Origin: Pirellula staleyi DSM 6068
Lineage (GTDB): Bacteria; Planctomycetota; Planctomycetia; Pirellulales; Pirellulaceae
Length of the DNA stretch: 35,249 nucleotides
Direction of reading: 5' to 3'
Assembly: GCA_945875845.1 (NCBI GenBank)
Contig: CAMCMB010000078.1
Span: 1 to 35,249 of the forward strand
Shown here: positions 18,521 through 25,657 of the stretch, in pieces
Numbering within the stretch: the first letter of the stretch is position 1
How the letters are laid out: every line of letters begins with the position of its first letter
Notes under the pieces: model-generated
The model's database searches: none
What the model saw: the letters and a program-made list of their open reading frames with translations, nothing else
Told to the model about the DNA's origin: nothing
Made by a program: the position numbers and the translations under genes

Positions 18521-19375
18521 CTATAGCGTCTCATCAAGGTCGATTGGGAGTTTGGTTGGTCCTGTGTAGAACTTGGTGATGTCGATCCCCTGTCGTTGTT
18601 CATCTTCCATAAACTTGAGCCGCATCTCAAGCCGCTCGAGGCGGCGATGCATTTGCGGAATCATCTCCAGTGAGTTATCGCGAACTTCGCGCTTGGGAAC
18701 GGCCGGGTATCCGAGATGTCGCTGCATGGCCGCGAACAAGAATAAAGGCTCCTTGCCGCGATTTGCAAAAGCGATCTTTCCTTCGCGTTCACCGAACAGG
18801 ATAGGGTACTCAGCCTCCGCGTCCTCACCGAGATGGCGTTTGCGATAGTGGACAAACTCTTCGCTGCGACCATAGATCAAGTCGGCAATATCGATGATAC
18901 CCAATTGCTTGCGCACGATAAGAATCCAATCTCGCCACTCAGGTGAGTAGAGTGGGTCGTCGCTCATCGCCTTCAGGCCGCGGTCGTAGTTGAGTCGGTT
19001 GCGGCACAAGACTTCAAACTGATAGAAAAACAAACCTTGTCGGCTGTCGGAGCCTGCACGAAACTCTGCTTCCAAACGAAGGATATTGAGAGCTGTCCTG
19101 AAATCGAATTGTCCCGCGTCCTGTTCCGATTGGTCGACAACGAACGTCTGGAACGGGGTGAAGTAGTGCTGTAAGCGCTTCATCCCAAGCGCCATGATGC
19201 CTGAGTGCTTCAGTTCTGTCGACAAAAACCCTATCGCCATCGGAAGCTTCGTTGTGGCTAAGGCTTCGAAGCGACATTGCTCCAAGAGGTCTTGGAGCGT
19301 GATGTCCTGGCCTAAGCGTTCCGAAAGAATTCGAAAAAGGTATGCTTGTTCGACGAACTCTTCGCGCGGCAGCAT
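18521..19375 (-). CDS. Conserved-looking protein of unknown function between rplI and gatA
   Basis: Not recognised. ATG 19375 is preferred over the upstream open frame because it begins five bases after the rplI stop and gives 284 residues. The sequence is soluble, charged and largely helical-looking. It has no signal peptide or membrane segment. Landmarks are REEFVEQAYLFRILSERLG near the start, a central QGLFFYQFEVLCRNRLNYDRG, and RSEEFVHYRKRHLG. The end contains MHRRLERLEMRLKFMEDEQRQ, a probable short coiled coil. Tight spacing to rplI upstream and gatA downstream (five and six bases) indicates co-expression with translation genes. A role in translation or cell maintenance is a guess from context only. 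Confidence 0.88.
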   Translation of the reverse strand: MLPREEFVEQAYLFRILSERLGQDITLQDLLEQCRFEALATTKLPMAIGFLSTELKHSGIMALGMKRLQHYFTPFQTFVVDQSEQDAGQFDFRTALNILRLEAEFRAGSDSRQGLFFYQFEVLCRNRLNYDRGLKAMSDDPLYSPEWRDWILIVRKQLGIIDIADLIYGRSEEFVHYRKRHLGEDAEAEYPILFGEREGKIAFANRGKEPLFLFAAMQRHLGYPAVPKREVRDNSLEMIPQMHRRLERLEMRLKFMEDEQRQGIDITKFYTGPTKLPIDLDETL

Positions 19376-19380
19376 TCCGG

Positions 19381-19899
19381 TTAGTGGGCTGCCGTGGGGA
19401 CAACCCAAACTTTGAGCTCGGTTGTAATATCGGCGTGCATTTGAATCTTGACTGTGTAGAGCCCGAGTTCTTTGAGCACACCTTCCAACTTGACTTGGTC
19501 CGCGGTGATATGAAAACCGTTTGCCTTGAGGGCTGCGACGATTTCGGTTGCGCCGACACTTCCGTACAAGTGTCCTTCGTCGTTCGCGTTTGCTTCGACA
19601 TTGATCGATTGCTTGGAGACTTGGTCCGCGAGCGTACGCAATCCAACGAGGCGTTGCTTCTCAAGATCCTGCAATTTGACCCGGTGCTTCTCAACCATTC
19701 GCTTGTGGTGATCGGTAGCAACGATTGCTAGGCCTTCAGGCAGTAGGAAATTGTTTGCGTAACCCGGCTTCACTTCGATGACATCGCCTGATTTGCCTAG
19801 ATGTTCGACGCTTTGGATCAGCATCAATTGAATTCCACCGTTAGGGCCTTTTGGAAGGCGTGGGAACTGAGGAACGCGTTTCTTTTTAGTAGCTGCCAT
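19381..19899 (-). CDS. rplI: 50S ribosomal protein L9 (bL9) with N-terminal extension
   Basis: The 23S-rRNA-binding N domain is clear from VEHLGKSGDVIEVKPGYANNFLLPEGLA, then a connecting helix (about residues 65-95), then the C domain starting near DEGHLYGSV. At 172 residues it exceeds the usual about 150. The extra part is an N-terminal basic extension, AATKKKRVPQFPRLPKGPNG, before the normal first strand. The extension begins with a proper ATG and is in frame, and I recall a similar LPKGPNGG leader in planctomycete L9 proteins, so it is probably genuine. It is part of the rplY-pth-rpsF-ssb-rplI operon. Confidence 0.96.
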   Translation of the reverse strand: MAATKKKRVPQFPRLPKGPNGGIQLMLIQSVEHLGKSGDVIEVKPGYANNFLLPEGLAIVATDHHKRMVEKHRVKLQDLEKQRLVGLRTLADQVSKQSINVEANANDEGHLYGSVGATEIVAALKANGFHITADQVKLEGVLKELGLYTVKIQMHADITTELKVWVVPTAAH

Positions 19900-19995
19900 T
19901 TTTTAAAACTCGGATCCGAAAAAAAGTCATCAATTCTTGAGTTGCTGAGCAAATGCTTTTGCATTGCGCCAGTGCGCCTTTGCGAACGGCGTGCC

Positions 19996-20496
19996 TTAGA
20001 ACGGCATATCGTCGTCGACATAAACGTCTTCCCCGACCTCGGACACGTGCATGTCGGAATGGTTTCCGGCGTGCATGGCCCCAGGTACTTCGTTTGCTGA
20101 ATCCACAAAACGGGTATTCCCCGCAGGAGCAGCAGCTCGCGGGCGAGCTTCTCCACCTTTGCCGTCACTTCGTCCACCGAGCAATTGCATTCGGTCTACT
20201 ATGACGTACAGTTTACTTCTCTTTTGGCCGTCTTTTTCCCAAGTGTCCTGCTTGAGTCGACCCTCTACAAATATCGGTGACCCTTTACCCAGGAATTCAC
20301 TGACCACCTCCGCCGTCCGTCCGAAAAACGTGACATCTACGAAGGAGGTCTCATCAATCCACTCTCCGCTTGCGTTTTTGCGTCGGTCGTTGACCGCAAT
20401 TGCATTTTGGCAAACGGCCATGCGGCTATTGGTGTACCGCAACTCGATATCACGCACAAGATTTCCGAGCAAAATAACGCGATTGTAGCTAGCCAT
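19996..20496 (-). CDS. ssb: Single-stranded DNA-binding protein
   Basis: Replication and repair protein that coats single-stranded DNA as a tetramer. The OB fold spans residues about 1-108, with the standard opening [20 protein letters not shown], the block [20 protein letters not shown] and [21 protein letters not shown] disordered alanine/glycine-rich linker follows. The acidic tip ends DDDMPF, the peptide that recruits partner proteins. The 166-residue length is typical. It is placed between rpsF and rplI as in many bacteria, except that rpsR is not between ssb and rplI. Confidence 0.97.
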   Translation of the reverse strand: MASYNRVILLGNLVRDIELRYTNSRMAVCQNAIAVNDRRKNASGEWIDETSFVDVTFFGRTAEVVSEFLGKGSPIFVEGRLKQDTWEKDGQKRSKLYVIVDRMQLLGGRSDGKGGEARPRAAAPAGNTRFVDSANEVPGAMHAGNHSDMHVSEVGEDVYVDDDMPF

Positions 20497-20550
20497 GAGG
20501 TGCCTCGATTCTTTAAAAAAACGATTGAGCGCTTGGCGACACCGAACTTC

Positions 20551-20973
20551 CTATTCGTCGTCAACCTCTAATTCTTCATCATCGTCGATACCGCCGCCGA
20601 CGCCTACCGCCACCTTTTCAAGCACATCGATGGGAACAACCACTTTTTCTTGAGCGTGAGCCACCAGTGCATCGATCAATCTTGCGTCCACCCGGGTGAA
20701 CATGAATCGCAACAAGCTATCATTCAACTGACAAGCTCGATTCAATTCCTTGAGCTTGGAGGTGTCGAGCTTGAAGTAGGTCAGCCAGTAGGTCCCTTTT
20801 TGGTGGCCCTTGATCTGATAAGCGAGTCTTTGCTCAGCCCACAAACGGCTGACCAAAATCTCTCCGCCAGCATCGCTGATCAGGGTTTGCACCGATCCCG
20901 AAACACCACCTGGATCGCGGGCGTAATGGTTGCTGTCGAAGAGGAACAGGCACTCGTAAATTCCGGTAACCAA
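20551..20973 (-). CDS. rpsF: 30S ribosomal protein S6 (bS6)
   Basis: Ribosomal small-subunit protein that pairs with bS18. The start is taken as TTG 20973, because a good CAGGAG lies eight bases upstream (20982-20987) and the protein then begins VTGIYECLFLFDSN, matching the normal bS6 N-terminus. A longer TTG frame from 21000 would contain that Shine-Dalgarno site within its coding sequence. The S6 core includes RLAYQIKGHQKGTYWLTYF and NDSLLRFMFTRVD. An acidic C-terminal tail (DDDEELEVDDE) follows, longer than in E. coli before modification. It is followed by ssb after 54 bp. Confidence 0.95.
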   Translation of the reverse strand: MVTGIYECLFLFDSNHYARDPGGVSGSVQTLISDAGGEILVSRLWAEQRLAYQIKGHQKGTYWLTYFKLDTSKLKELNRACQLNDSLLRFMFTRVDARLIDALVAHAQEKVVVPIDVLEKVAVGVGGGIDDDEELEVDDE

Positions 20974-20981
20974 CGTATGAA

Positions 20982-20987
20982 CTCCTG
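20982..20987 (-). promoter_or_regulatory. Ribosome binding site deciding the rpsF start
   Basis: CAGGAG on the minus strand, eight bases before TTG 20973. It is one of the few clear Shine-Dalgarno sites in the window and supports the non-ATG start of bS6. Confidence 0.65.
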
Positions 20988-21040
20988 GAAACTGATCCAA
21001 ATACTGCTGAATGAACCTTAGGTATTACTTTTAAAAACGA

Positions 21041-21670
21041 TTACGCTTTCGGTGGCTTCGACTCGCGATTAAAAATGTTCATCGCAGAATCAACCCCCTC
21101 CTTTAACCAAGTCGCAATCGCTTCGTTGGCTCGAAAAAGCCCCTCGTCGACGATCGCACGCTCGGAAGCCGAAAATTTGCTCAGGACATAATCCGCTGTA
21201 TCCCAGTGCGCCGGAGTAGGATCGATTCCGATCCTCAAACGGGTCACATCTTGAGTGCCTAGCGATTGAATAATGTCCCTGAGGCCTTTCTGGCCACCGC
21301 TTGATCCTGTTTTGCGAATCCTGAGTTTACCAAGTGGCAAACTCAAATCATCGCAAATCACCAAAATATTCTCTATTTCCACTTTGTAGAATCGAGCAAA
21401 CTGCGAAACGCACCGTCCACTGCAATTCATAAAGGTAAGCGGCCAGACCAAGCAGACGTCTCGCTGCCCGATTCGACCTTTCGCGAACTGGCCCTCGAAC
21501 TTTGCTTGCAAACCGGGCGAACCCATGCTTGCTTGCAAACGATTGAGGCAATCAAATCCAATGTTGTGTCGGGTTCGATCGTATTTGGTCCCTGGGTTCC
21601 CAAGTCCGACAATCAATGCCATTCCGGCATCGGTTATCGCACGAGCAACAGAACCCATGCCACCACTCAT
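21041..21670 (-). CDS. pth: Peptidyl-tRNA hydrolase
   Basis: Recycles tRNA from drop-off peptidyl-tRNA. The Pth signature is intact: ALIVGLGNPGTKYDRTRHNIGFD carries the conserved Asn and the catalytic His, FMNCSG follows, then VICDDLSLPLGKLRIR with the conserved Asp, and GSSGGQKGLRDI. The family usually begins where Met17 lies (ATG 21622). The earlier ATG 21670 is listed because it overlaps the rplY stop as TAATG and has GGAG four bases upstream, which favours coupled translation. The resulting 16 extra residues are unusual, so the start is uncertain. The rplY-pth order is a widespread bacterial arrangement. Confidence 0.94.
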   Translation of the reverse strand: MSGGMGSVARAITDAGMALIVGLGNPGTKYDRTRHNIGFDCLNRLQASMGSPGLQAKFEGQFAKGRIGQRDVCLVWPLTFMNCSGRCVSQFARFYKVEIENILVICDDLSLPLGKLRIRKTGSSGGQKGLRDIIQSLGTQDVTRLRIGIDPTPAHWDTADYVLSKFSASERAIVDEGLFRANEAIATWLKEGVDSAMNIFNRESKPPKA

Positions 21671-22293
21671 TACGCTCCAGCTTCAGCCGGTTTGTCCTTG
21701 CGTATCAATTCTGGTTCAACCTGCGAAGCAAGGGCTGCTGCCGCAGCATCACCGGCTGCAACCGCAACCTGGGCAATGACAATCGACGCTGGGGTGATTG
21801 TCGTGGCGCCAGCTGGCAACACCAAATCGCTCACATGGATCGACTGGCCGAGCTGTAATGCCCCGATCTCGCAAACCAAATATTCTGGGATTAGCGATGC
21901 AGGGCACTTAATGACGATTTCGTGAGTCATGAAGCGAAGTTGACCGGCTGCAGACAGAGCACCTGGGGCTTCCCCGTGCAAATGAATGGGGATCGTTACT
22001 TCGACATCTTCGGACTGGGAAACCCGGGCGAAATCAACGTGGATGACGTGATCACCCATGCTGCTCCACTGCACTGCTCGCAACAAGGCTGTGTCGACGA
22101 TATCTCCACTCAGGGAAACGAGTTTTGTACCGTGCTTGATGAGGTTGTTTACGGATTCAAGGGAAACTGTTAGGCAAACATTTTCTTGGCCGTGGCCGTA
22201 AAGAATTGCCGGGATTAGGCCCTTTTCGCGAATCTTAATCATGGCTCGGGAGCCGAGCACATCTCGTTTGGCCACTTCAATCGTTTCAATCAT
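21670..22293 (-). CDS. rplY: 50S ribosomal protein L25, CTC-type (bL25)
   Basis: 5S-rRNA-binding ribosomal protein with a C-terminal CTC extension. Start ATG 22293 gives 207 residues opening IETIEVAKRDVLGS, the normal L25 beginning. The frame is open further up to 22407 but that sequence does not resemble the family. The L25 domain includes EKGLIPAILYGHGQENVCL and HVIHVDFARVS. The second beta domain contains VEVTIPIHLHGEAPGA. The tail is alanine-rich. It is the first gene of the operon, divergent from the GroES-like gene across 154 bp. Confidence 0.94.
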   Translation of the reverse strand: MIETIEVAKRDVLGSRAMIKIREKGLIPAILYGHGQENVCLTVSLESVNNLIKHGTKLVSLSGDIVDTALLRAVQWSSMGDHVIHVDFARVSQSEDVEVTIPIHLHGEAPGALSAAGQLRFMTHEIVIKCPASLIPEYLVCEIGALQLGQSIHVSDLVLPAGATTITPASIVIAQVAVAAGDAAAAALASQVEPELIRKDKPAEAGA

Positions 22294-22397
22294 TACTGCT
22301 GCGTTCCGCTGCTCTAAATATTCGATGATAACGGGCCGTAAACCAGCCCAATTGATTCTTCGGGAAGCTCCGTAGTATGACGAGTTCGACATCGGAT

Positions 22398-22417
22398 GCA
22401 AGTGCAAATGTACTTGC
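22398..22417. promoter_or_regulatory. Short inverted repeat between rplY and the GroES-like gene
   Basis: GCAAGT, eight bases, ACTTGC. It is placed 30 bp before the GroES-like ATG and about 105 bp before rplY in a divergent promoter region. It could be an operator, but six-base arms may arise by chance. Confidence 0.25.
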
Positions 22418-22447
22418 CGTTTTGACGATGCGGCCTATGCTTTGCTA

Positions 22448-22780
22448 ATGACTAAAAAAACATCTTCATTTGACTATATTGAACCGGTGGGCGCCCGCGT
22501 TTTGGTCCTAAAAGACGAGCCCAAACGTGAAACCAAGGGTGGAATCGCACTGCCGGATGCTTCCGAAATCCCAACGATTACGGGCCGAATTGTCACGATC
22601 AGCCGGCAAGTTGAACACGATGAAAATGTTCCTTTACGTCAATATGACAAAATATTGTTTCACCCCAAAAATGCAATTCCAGTTGATTTTGAGCCCGACA
22701 ATCAGCTCTACGTGGTACCCGTCGAGGACGTAGTTGCAGTTTTTCGACGAAAACCGCCCGAGACGGGGCTAGACAAATAA
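22448..22780 (+). CDS. GroES-like co-chaperonin (Cpn10 family), orphan
   Basis: A 110-residue protein matching Cpn10 from end to end: IEPVGARVLVLKDEPKRETK, then GGIALPDASEIPTITGRIVTI covering the mobile-loop region, then YDKILFHPKNAIPV and a final VPVEDVVAVF. It is longer and more divergent than standard GroES, with an extra charged N-terminus and a C-terminal PPETGLDK tail. No groEL is adjacent. ATG 22448 is chosen over TTG 22442. The DUF1570 gene starts 25 bp downstream on the same strand, so the two are probably co-transcribed. It may be a secondary or specialised co-chaperonin. Confidence 0.85.
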   Translation: MTKKTSSFDYIEPVGARVLVLKDEPKRETKGGIALPDASEIPTITGRIVTISRQVEHDENVPLRQYDKILFHPKNAIPVDFEPDNQLYVVPVEDVVAVFRRKPPETGLDK

Positions 22781-22804
22781 CCTGGACGGTTTCAAAAAAA
22801 CGGT

Positions 22805-24043
22805 ATGCATTCAATCCACTCACGGTCCTCTGTGCTCCAAATTTGCTTTCTGAGCGGGATGGGTTGGTTCGCAGGTTTCGCATTCTGCGGAAAAATTCAC
22901 GGGCAAACCGAACCTCTGCCACCCTCGGCCTCCGAACAGACGAATCCAGCCAAACCGCCTCTACAATCTCTGCTGAGAATGACGTTCGAAGAGAGCAAGG
23001 AGCTCAGGGTCATCGTCGGAGAGTTGGTTGCGTGCAACGACATCCTAGGACACCTCATCCTCGATGCAGACGGTCAACTCACCGCCATCGCACCTTCGGA
23101 CCTGAAAAGAATCGAGGAATTGCCCGGAAAGCTTGCTCCAACGCCTGCCAAAGAACTTGCCGCAAAAGTCCTCAAACTTTTGCCTCCCGGCTTCAAAACA
23201 ATGCAGAAGGAGCAAATTGTTATTTGCTACAACACATCGGACGTCTACGCTCGCTGGAACCTAAGTCTATACGAACGCCTTCACAAAGGTTTCTACGCAT
23301 TTTGGAAGAAGAATGGCATTGAGCTTTTACCCCCTCGATTTCCTCTCGTTGCTCTCCTTTTCGAAACCAAGCAAGGTTACGTTGACTACGCGAGCAAGGA
23401 GTTCGCAGGGGCAGAGAACACCATCGGCTATTACCATCAGTCAACCAATCGATTGGCTTCGTATGATCTGACCGGCATCGAAGGATTGTTGCCTCCCGGA
23501 GCTCAAGTCAATCAGGAATTGATCAATCAAATACTGTCTCGTCCACAAGCAGAACGCACCGTCGCAACCATCGTGCACGAAGCCTGCCATCAGATATCGT
23601 TCAACAGCGGTCTGCAAGTGAGGCTCGGCGATAGTCCGCTTTGGTTCAGCGAAGGTCTTGCAACCTTCTTTGAATCGCCCGATCCGAATAGCCCTAATGG
23701 ATGGGGGGGAACGGGTAAAGTAAACGTGTACAACTACCAAAACCTCGCGCGCTACATGCCTCAGCGACGGTCCGACTCCCTGGAAATGTTGCTGATGGAC
23801 GATGGGAAGCTACGGTCCGGCGATACGATGACGTCAGCGTATGCGGAAGCTTGGGGACTCACGTTCTACTTGCTCAAAAGCAAGCCCAAGCAGTTTGCAA
23901 GTTATGTCAAAAGCATTCGCGAAATTCCACCCGGCAAAACGTCTAGCCCAAAGGAAAGAATCGAGCTTTTCCAGCACTCCTTTGGGGATGACTTGAGCAA
24001 GTTCGACAAGGATTTCGTAAGGTTTATGCAGAAAGTACGGTAA
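22805..24043 (+). CDS. Secreted DUF1570 putative metallopeptidase
   Basis: A 412-residue protein with an N-terminal signal peptide (hydrophobic LQICFLSGMGWFAGFAF; cleavage near IHG-Q at about residue 34). The DUF1570 part carries TIVHEACHQISFNSG, a HExxH-type zinc site with His258, Glu259 and His262. A downstream WFSEGLATFFE follows, with Glu283 as probable third ligand. The spacing of about 20 residues fits gluzincin-type peptidases. A second landmark is AEAWGLTFYLLKSKP. The family is abundant in planctomycetes and has no established substrate. It sits 25 bp after the GroES-like gene and converges on the membrane-protein gene. Confidence 0.9.
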   Translation: MHSIHSRSSVLQICFLSGMGWFAGFAFCGKIHGQTEPLPPSASEQTNPAKPPLQSLLRMTFEESKELRVIVGELVACNDILGHLILDADGQLTAIAPSDLKRIEELPGKLAPTPAKELAAKVLKLLPPGFKTMQKEQIVICYNTSDVYARWNLSLYERLHKGFYAFWKKNGIELLPPRFPLVALLFETKQGYVDYASKEFAGAENTIGYYHQSTNRLASYDLTGIEGLLPPGAQVNQELINQILSRPQAERTVATIVHEACHQISFNSGLQVRLGDSPLWFSEGLATFFESPDPNSPNGWGGTGKVNVYNYQNLARYMPQRRSDSLEMLLMDDGKLRSGDTMTSAYAEAWGLTFYLLKSKPKQFASYVKSIREIPPGKTSSPKERIELFQHSFGDDLSKFDKDFVRFMQKVR

Positions 24044-24151
24044 CGGCTCGCTAATGCTCCCAATTCGCACCGGACCAATTACCTCACAGCAAGCCAACAC
24101 AGCGAGGCTGCCGTTGAGTTGCTTGGGCTCGTGCAGGTGACCTAAAGCTCG

Positions 24152-25426
24152 CTACTTTCGTCGCGGCTTGCTATTGAGCCAAAATAATTCATTTGATTTG
24201 GCGATTCGTTCGTCCACTTCCAACGTCAACATTTTGCGTTGACCAGTAAACCGATCGGCCGTTCCGAAAATCGTGATCCGAATCTCAAACTCGGAATTGA
24301 TTTCGCTCGCAATATACCGAGCGACACCGAGTTGAAAACGAGATTGCGGGTAGATCGGCGTGTCTAATGTTTTGAGCGACCAGGCGTCCATCGGAACCTG
24401 CAACCAGACCGGCGCTTCTGCGTCGTCGGCAGATGACTTGATCCATGTTGCTAACGAAGCCGGCAGACGCGGAACACTCGGACTCGCAATCTCAACACGA
24501 ACGCGACTGCTGTGAGGGGCATAAAGCGCCCAGCTTGGCCAGTGGTCCCAAATCCCAAATCGTTCCGAGCATGGCATGATGCTAACCACGACAACCATCG
24601 CAATGCAGAGCGATTTTTGAATGCGATGCGTAAACTTGGACAACCCACTCTGTCGTCTTCCGATCGCGCTTTCATCCTGGGTTCCATCGGCAACTTGCAC
24701 GACAACAAAAAGGAGAAATGCCTGAACCGCAAACTGAGCGTTCCAAATCAAAACGCCGGGGCGATGATTGAGCCCAAAAGGGCCAAGAACGGCAACTAAG
24801 ACTAGATGCAACCCGATCGCGAAGACCCCCGCAACACGACGACTTTTTGCCCAAAGTAACCCGACCGCAATCGCAAGTTCGACGATAGGAAACATAGCGA
24901 CCAAAGCGATCCGCGACGAGTCAGGCAATATCGTCAGGTCTTGCCCGATCCATTTTGCCATGACGCCGAGCATTTGTTGTCCGACGGAATGCAAGAATTC
25001 AAAATCGAGTTTCCCGACCGCAGAGTACAAGTAGATACCTAGGATCAAGCAACGCATCAAATTCAGACGAAGTGGAATATCGTGGCAGAAAAGCCAGAGG
25101 GTAGCGAACAAACCCAATTGATAAGCCCATGGTTGAAAGCGATGTTGGTCCAGACAGACCAACATGAGCAGCGGCACCAAGACCAAGCAAATTGCTCCGC
25201 TTTGAAATCGCGAAACCGGCCAAATTGCCAACGAAACAAGACCGACGATCAAGCAACCCAAGCTAATCCAATCGATCGATCTTGGTGATGCACAAAGGCT
25301 TTCGAAGAAAGGGACCTGAGGGAAAACCGTTTGTGGAATCCAAAGTTTGTAGGTCGCAGCGATCAGAGCCAATGCGCAGGTCGAGGTCCAACGTTGCACC
25401 TGAATCGCAATAGTCGTTTCAAGCAT
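24152..25426 (-). CDS. Multi-pass membrane protein, HTTM/MauE-like
   Basis: 424 residues with eight or more hydrophobic segments in the first 300, followed by a soluble C-terminal domain of about 110 residues. The line LILGIYLYSAVGKLDFEFL recalls the KL motif of HTTM (vitamin-K carboxylase-like) and DoxX/MauE membrane families. The passage WPSWALYAPHSSRVRVEI after the last membrane segment is also typical of HTTM-like proteins, where a W-x-M/L-F/Y-AP motif leads into the soluble tail. The exact family cannot be fixed by eye and no catalytic residues are assignable. ATG 25426. Convergent with the DUF1570 gene. Confidence 0.8.
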   Translation of the reverse strand: MLETTIAIQVQRWTSTCALALIAATYKLWIPQTVFPQVPFFESLCASPRSIDWISLGCLIVGLVSLAIWPVSRFQSGAICLVLVPLLMLVCLDQHRFQPWAYQLGLFATLWLFCHDIPLRLNLMRCLILGIYLYSAVGKLDFEFLHSVGQQMLGVMAKWIGQDLTILPDSSRIALVAMFPIVELAIAVGLLWAKSRRVAGVFAIGLHLVLVAVLGPFGLNHRPGVLIWNAQFAVQAFLLFVVVQVADGTQDESAIGRRQSGLSKFTHRIQKSLCIAMVVVVSIMPCSERFGIWDHWPSWALYAPHSSRVRVEIASPSVPRLPASLATWIKSSADDAEAPVWLQVPMDAWSLKTLDTPIYPQSRFQLGVARYIASEINSEFEIRITIFGTADRFTGQRKMLTLEVDERIAKSNELFWLNSKPRRK

Positions 25427-25503
25427 TCAAAAAAAGTCGATCGTGCATCATGAAATCGGGGAAGAGGCTTGATGAAATTCCAAGCGTGTCTGCAACAGTG
25501 TAG

Positions 25504-25621
25504 CACGGCTCTCCGAGCCGTGGATTTTTGGAAAGGGCAAACCAATTAGCCGTTGGGCGATAGCCCCGGTTTTCCATTTGCTCGACATTCGTCGAGAACC
25601 GGGGCTATCGCCCTTCGGCTA
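25504..25621. repeat. Hairpin plus large inverted repeat with nested tip
   Basis: A small hairpin (CACGGCT, CTCCG, AGCCGTG) at 25504-25522 is followed by a 25-base arm at 25547-25571. That arm is complementary at 23 of 25 positions to 25597-25621. The loop holds a further stem (CTCGAC, ATTC, GTCGAG at 25581-25596). The words GGGCGATAGCCCCGGTT form the stem core. It lies upstream of the membrane gene and beyond the stop of the C45 gene, so a dispersed repeat or terminator role are both possible. Confidence 0.7.
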
Positions 25622-25657
25622 TCAGTTCGTTTCACTCGAAGACTCATACCGTTGTGC

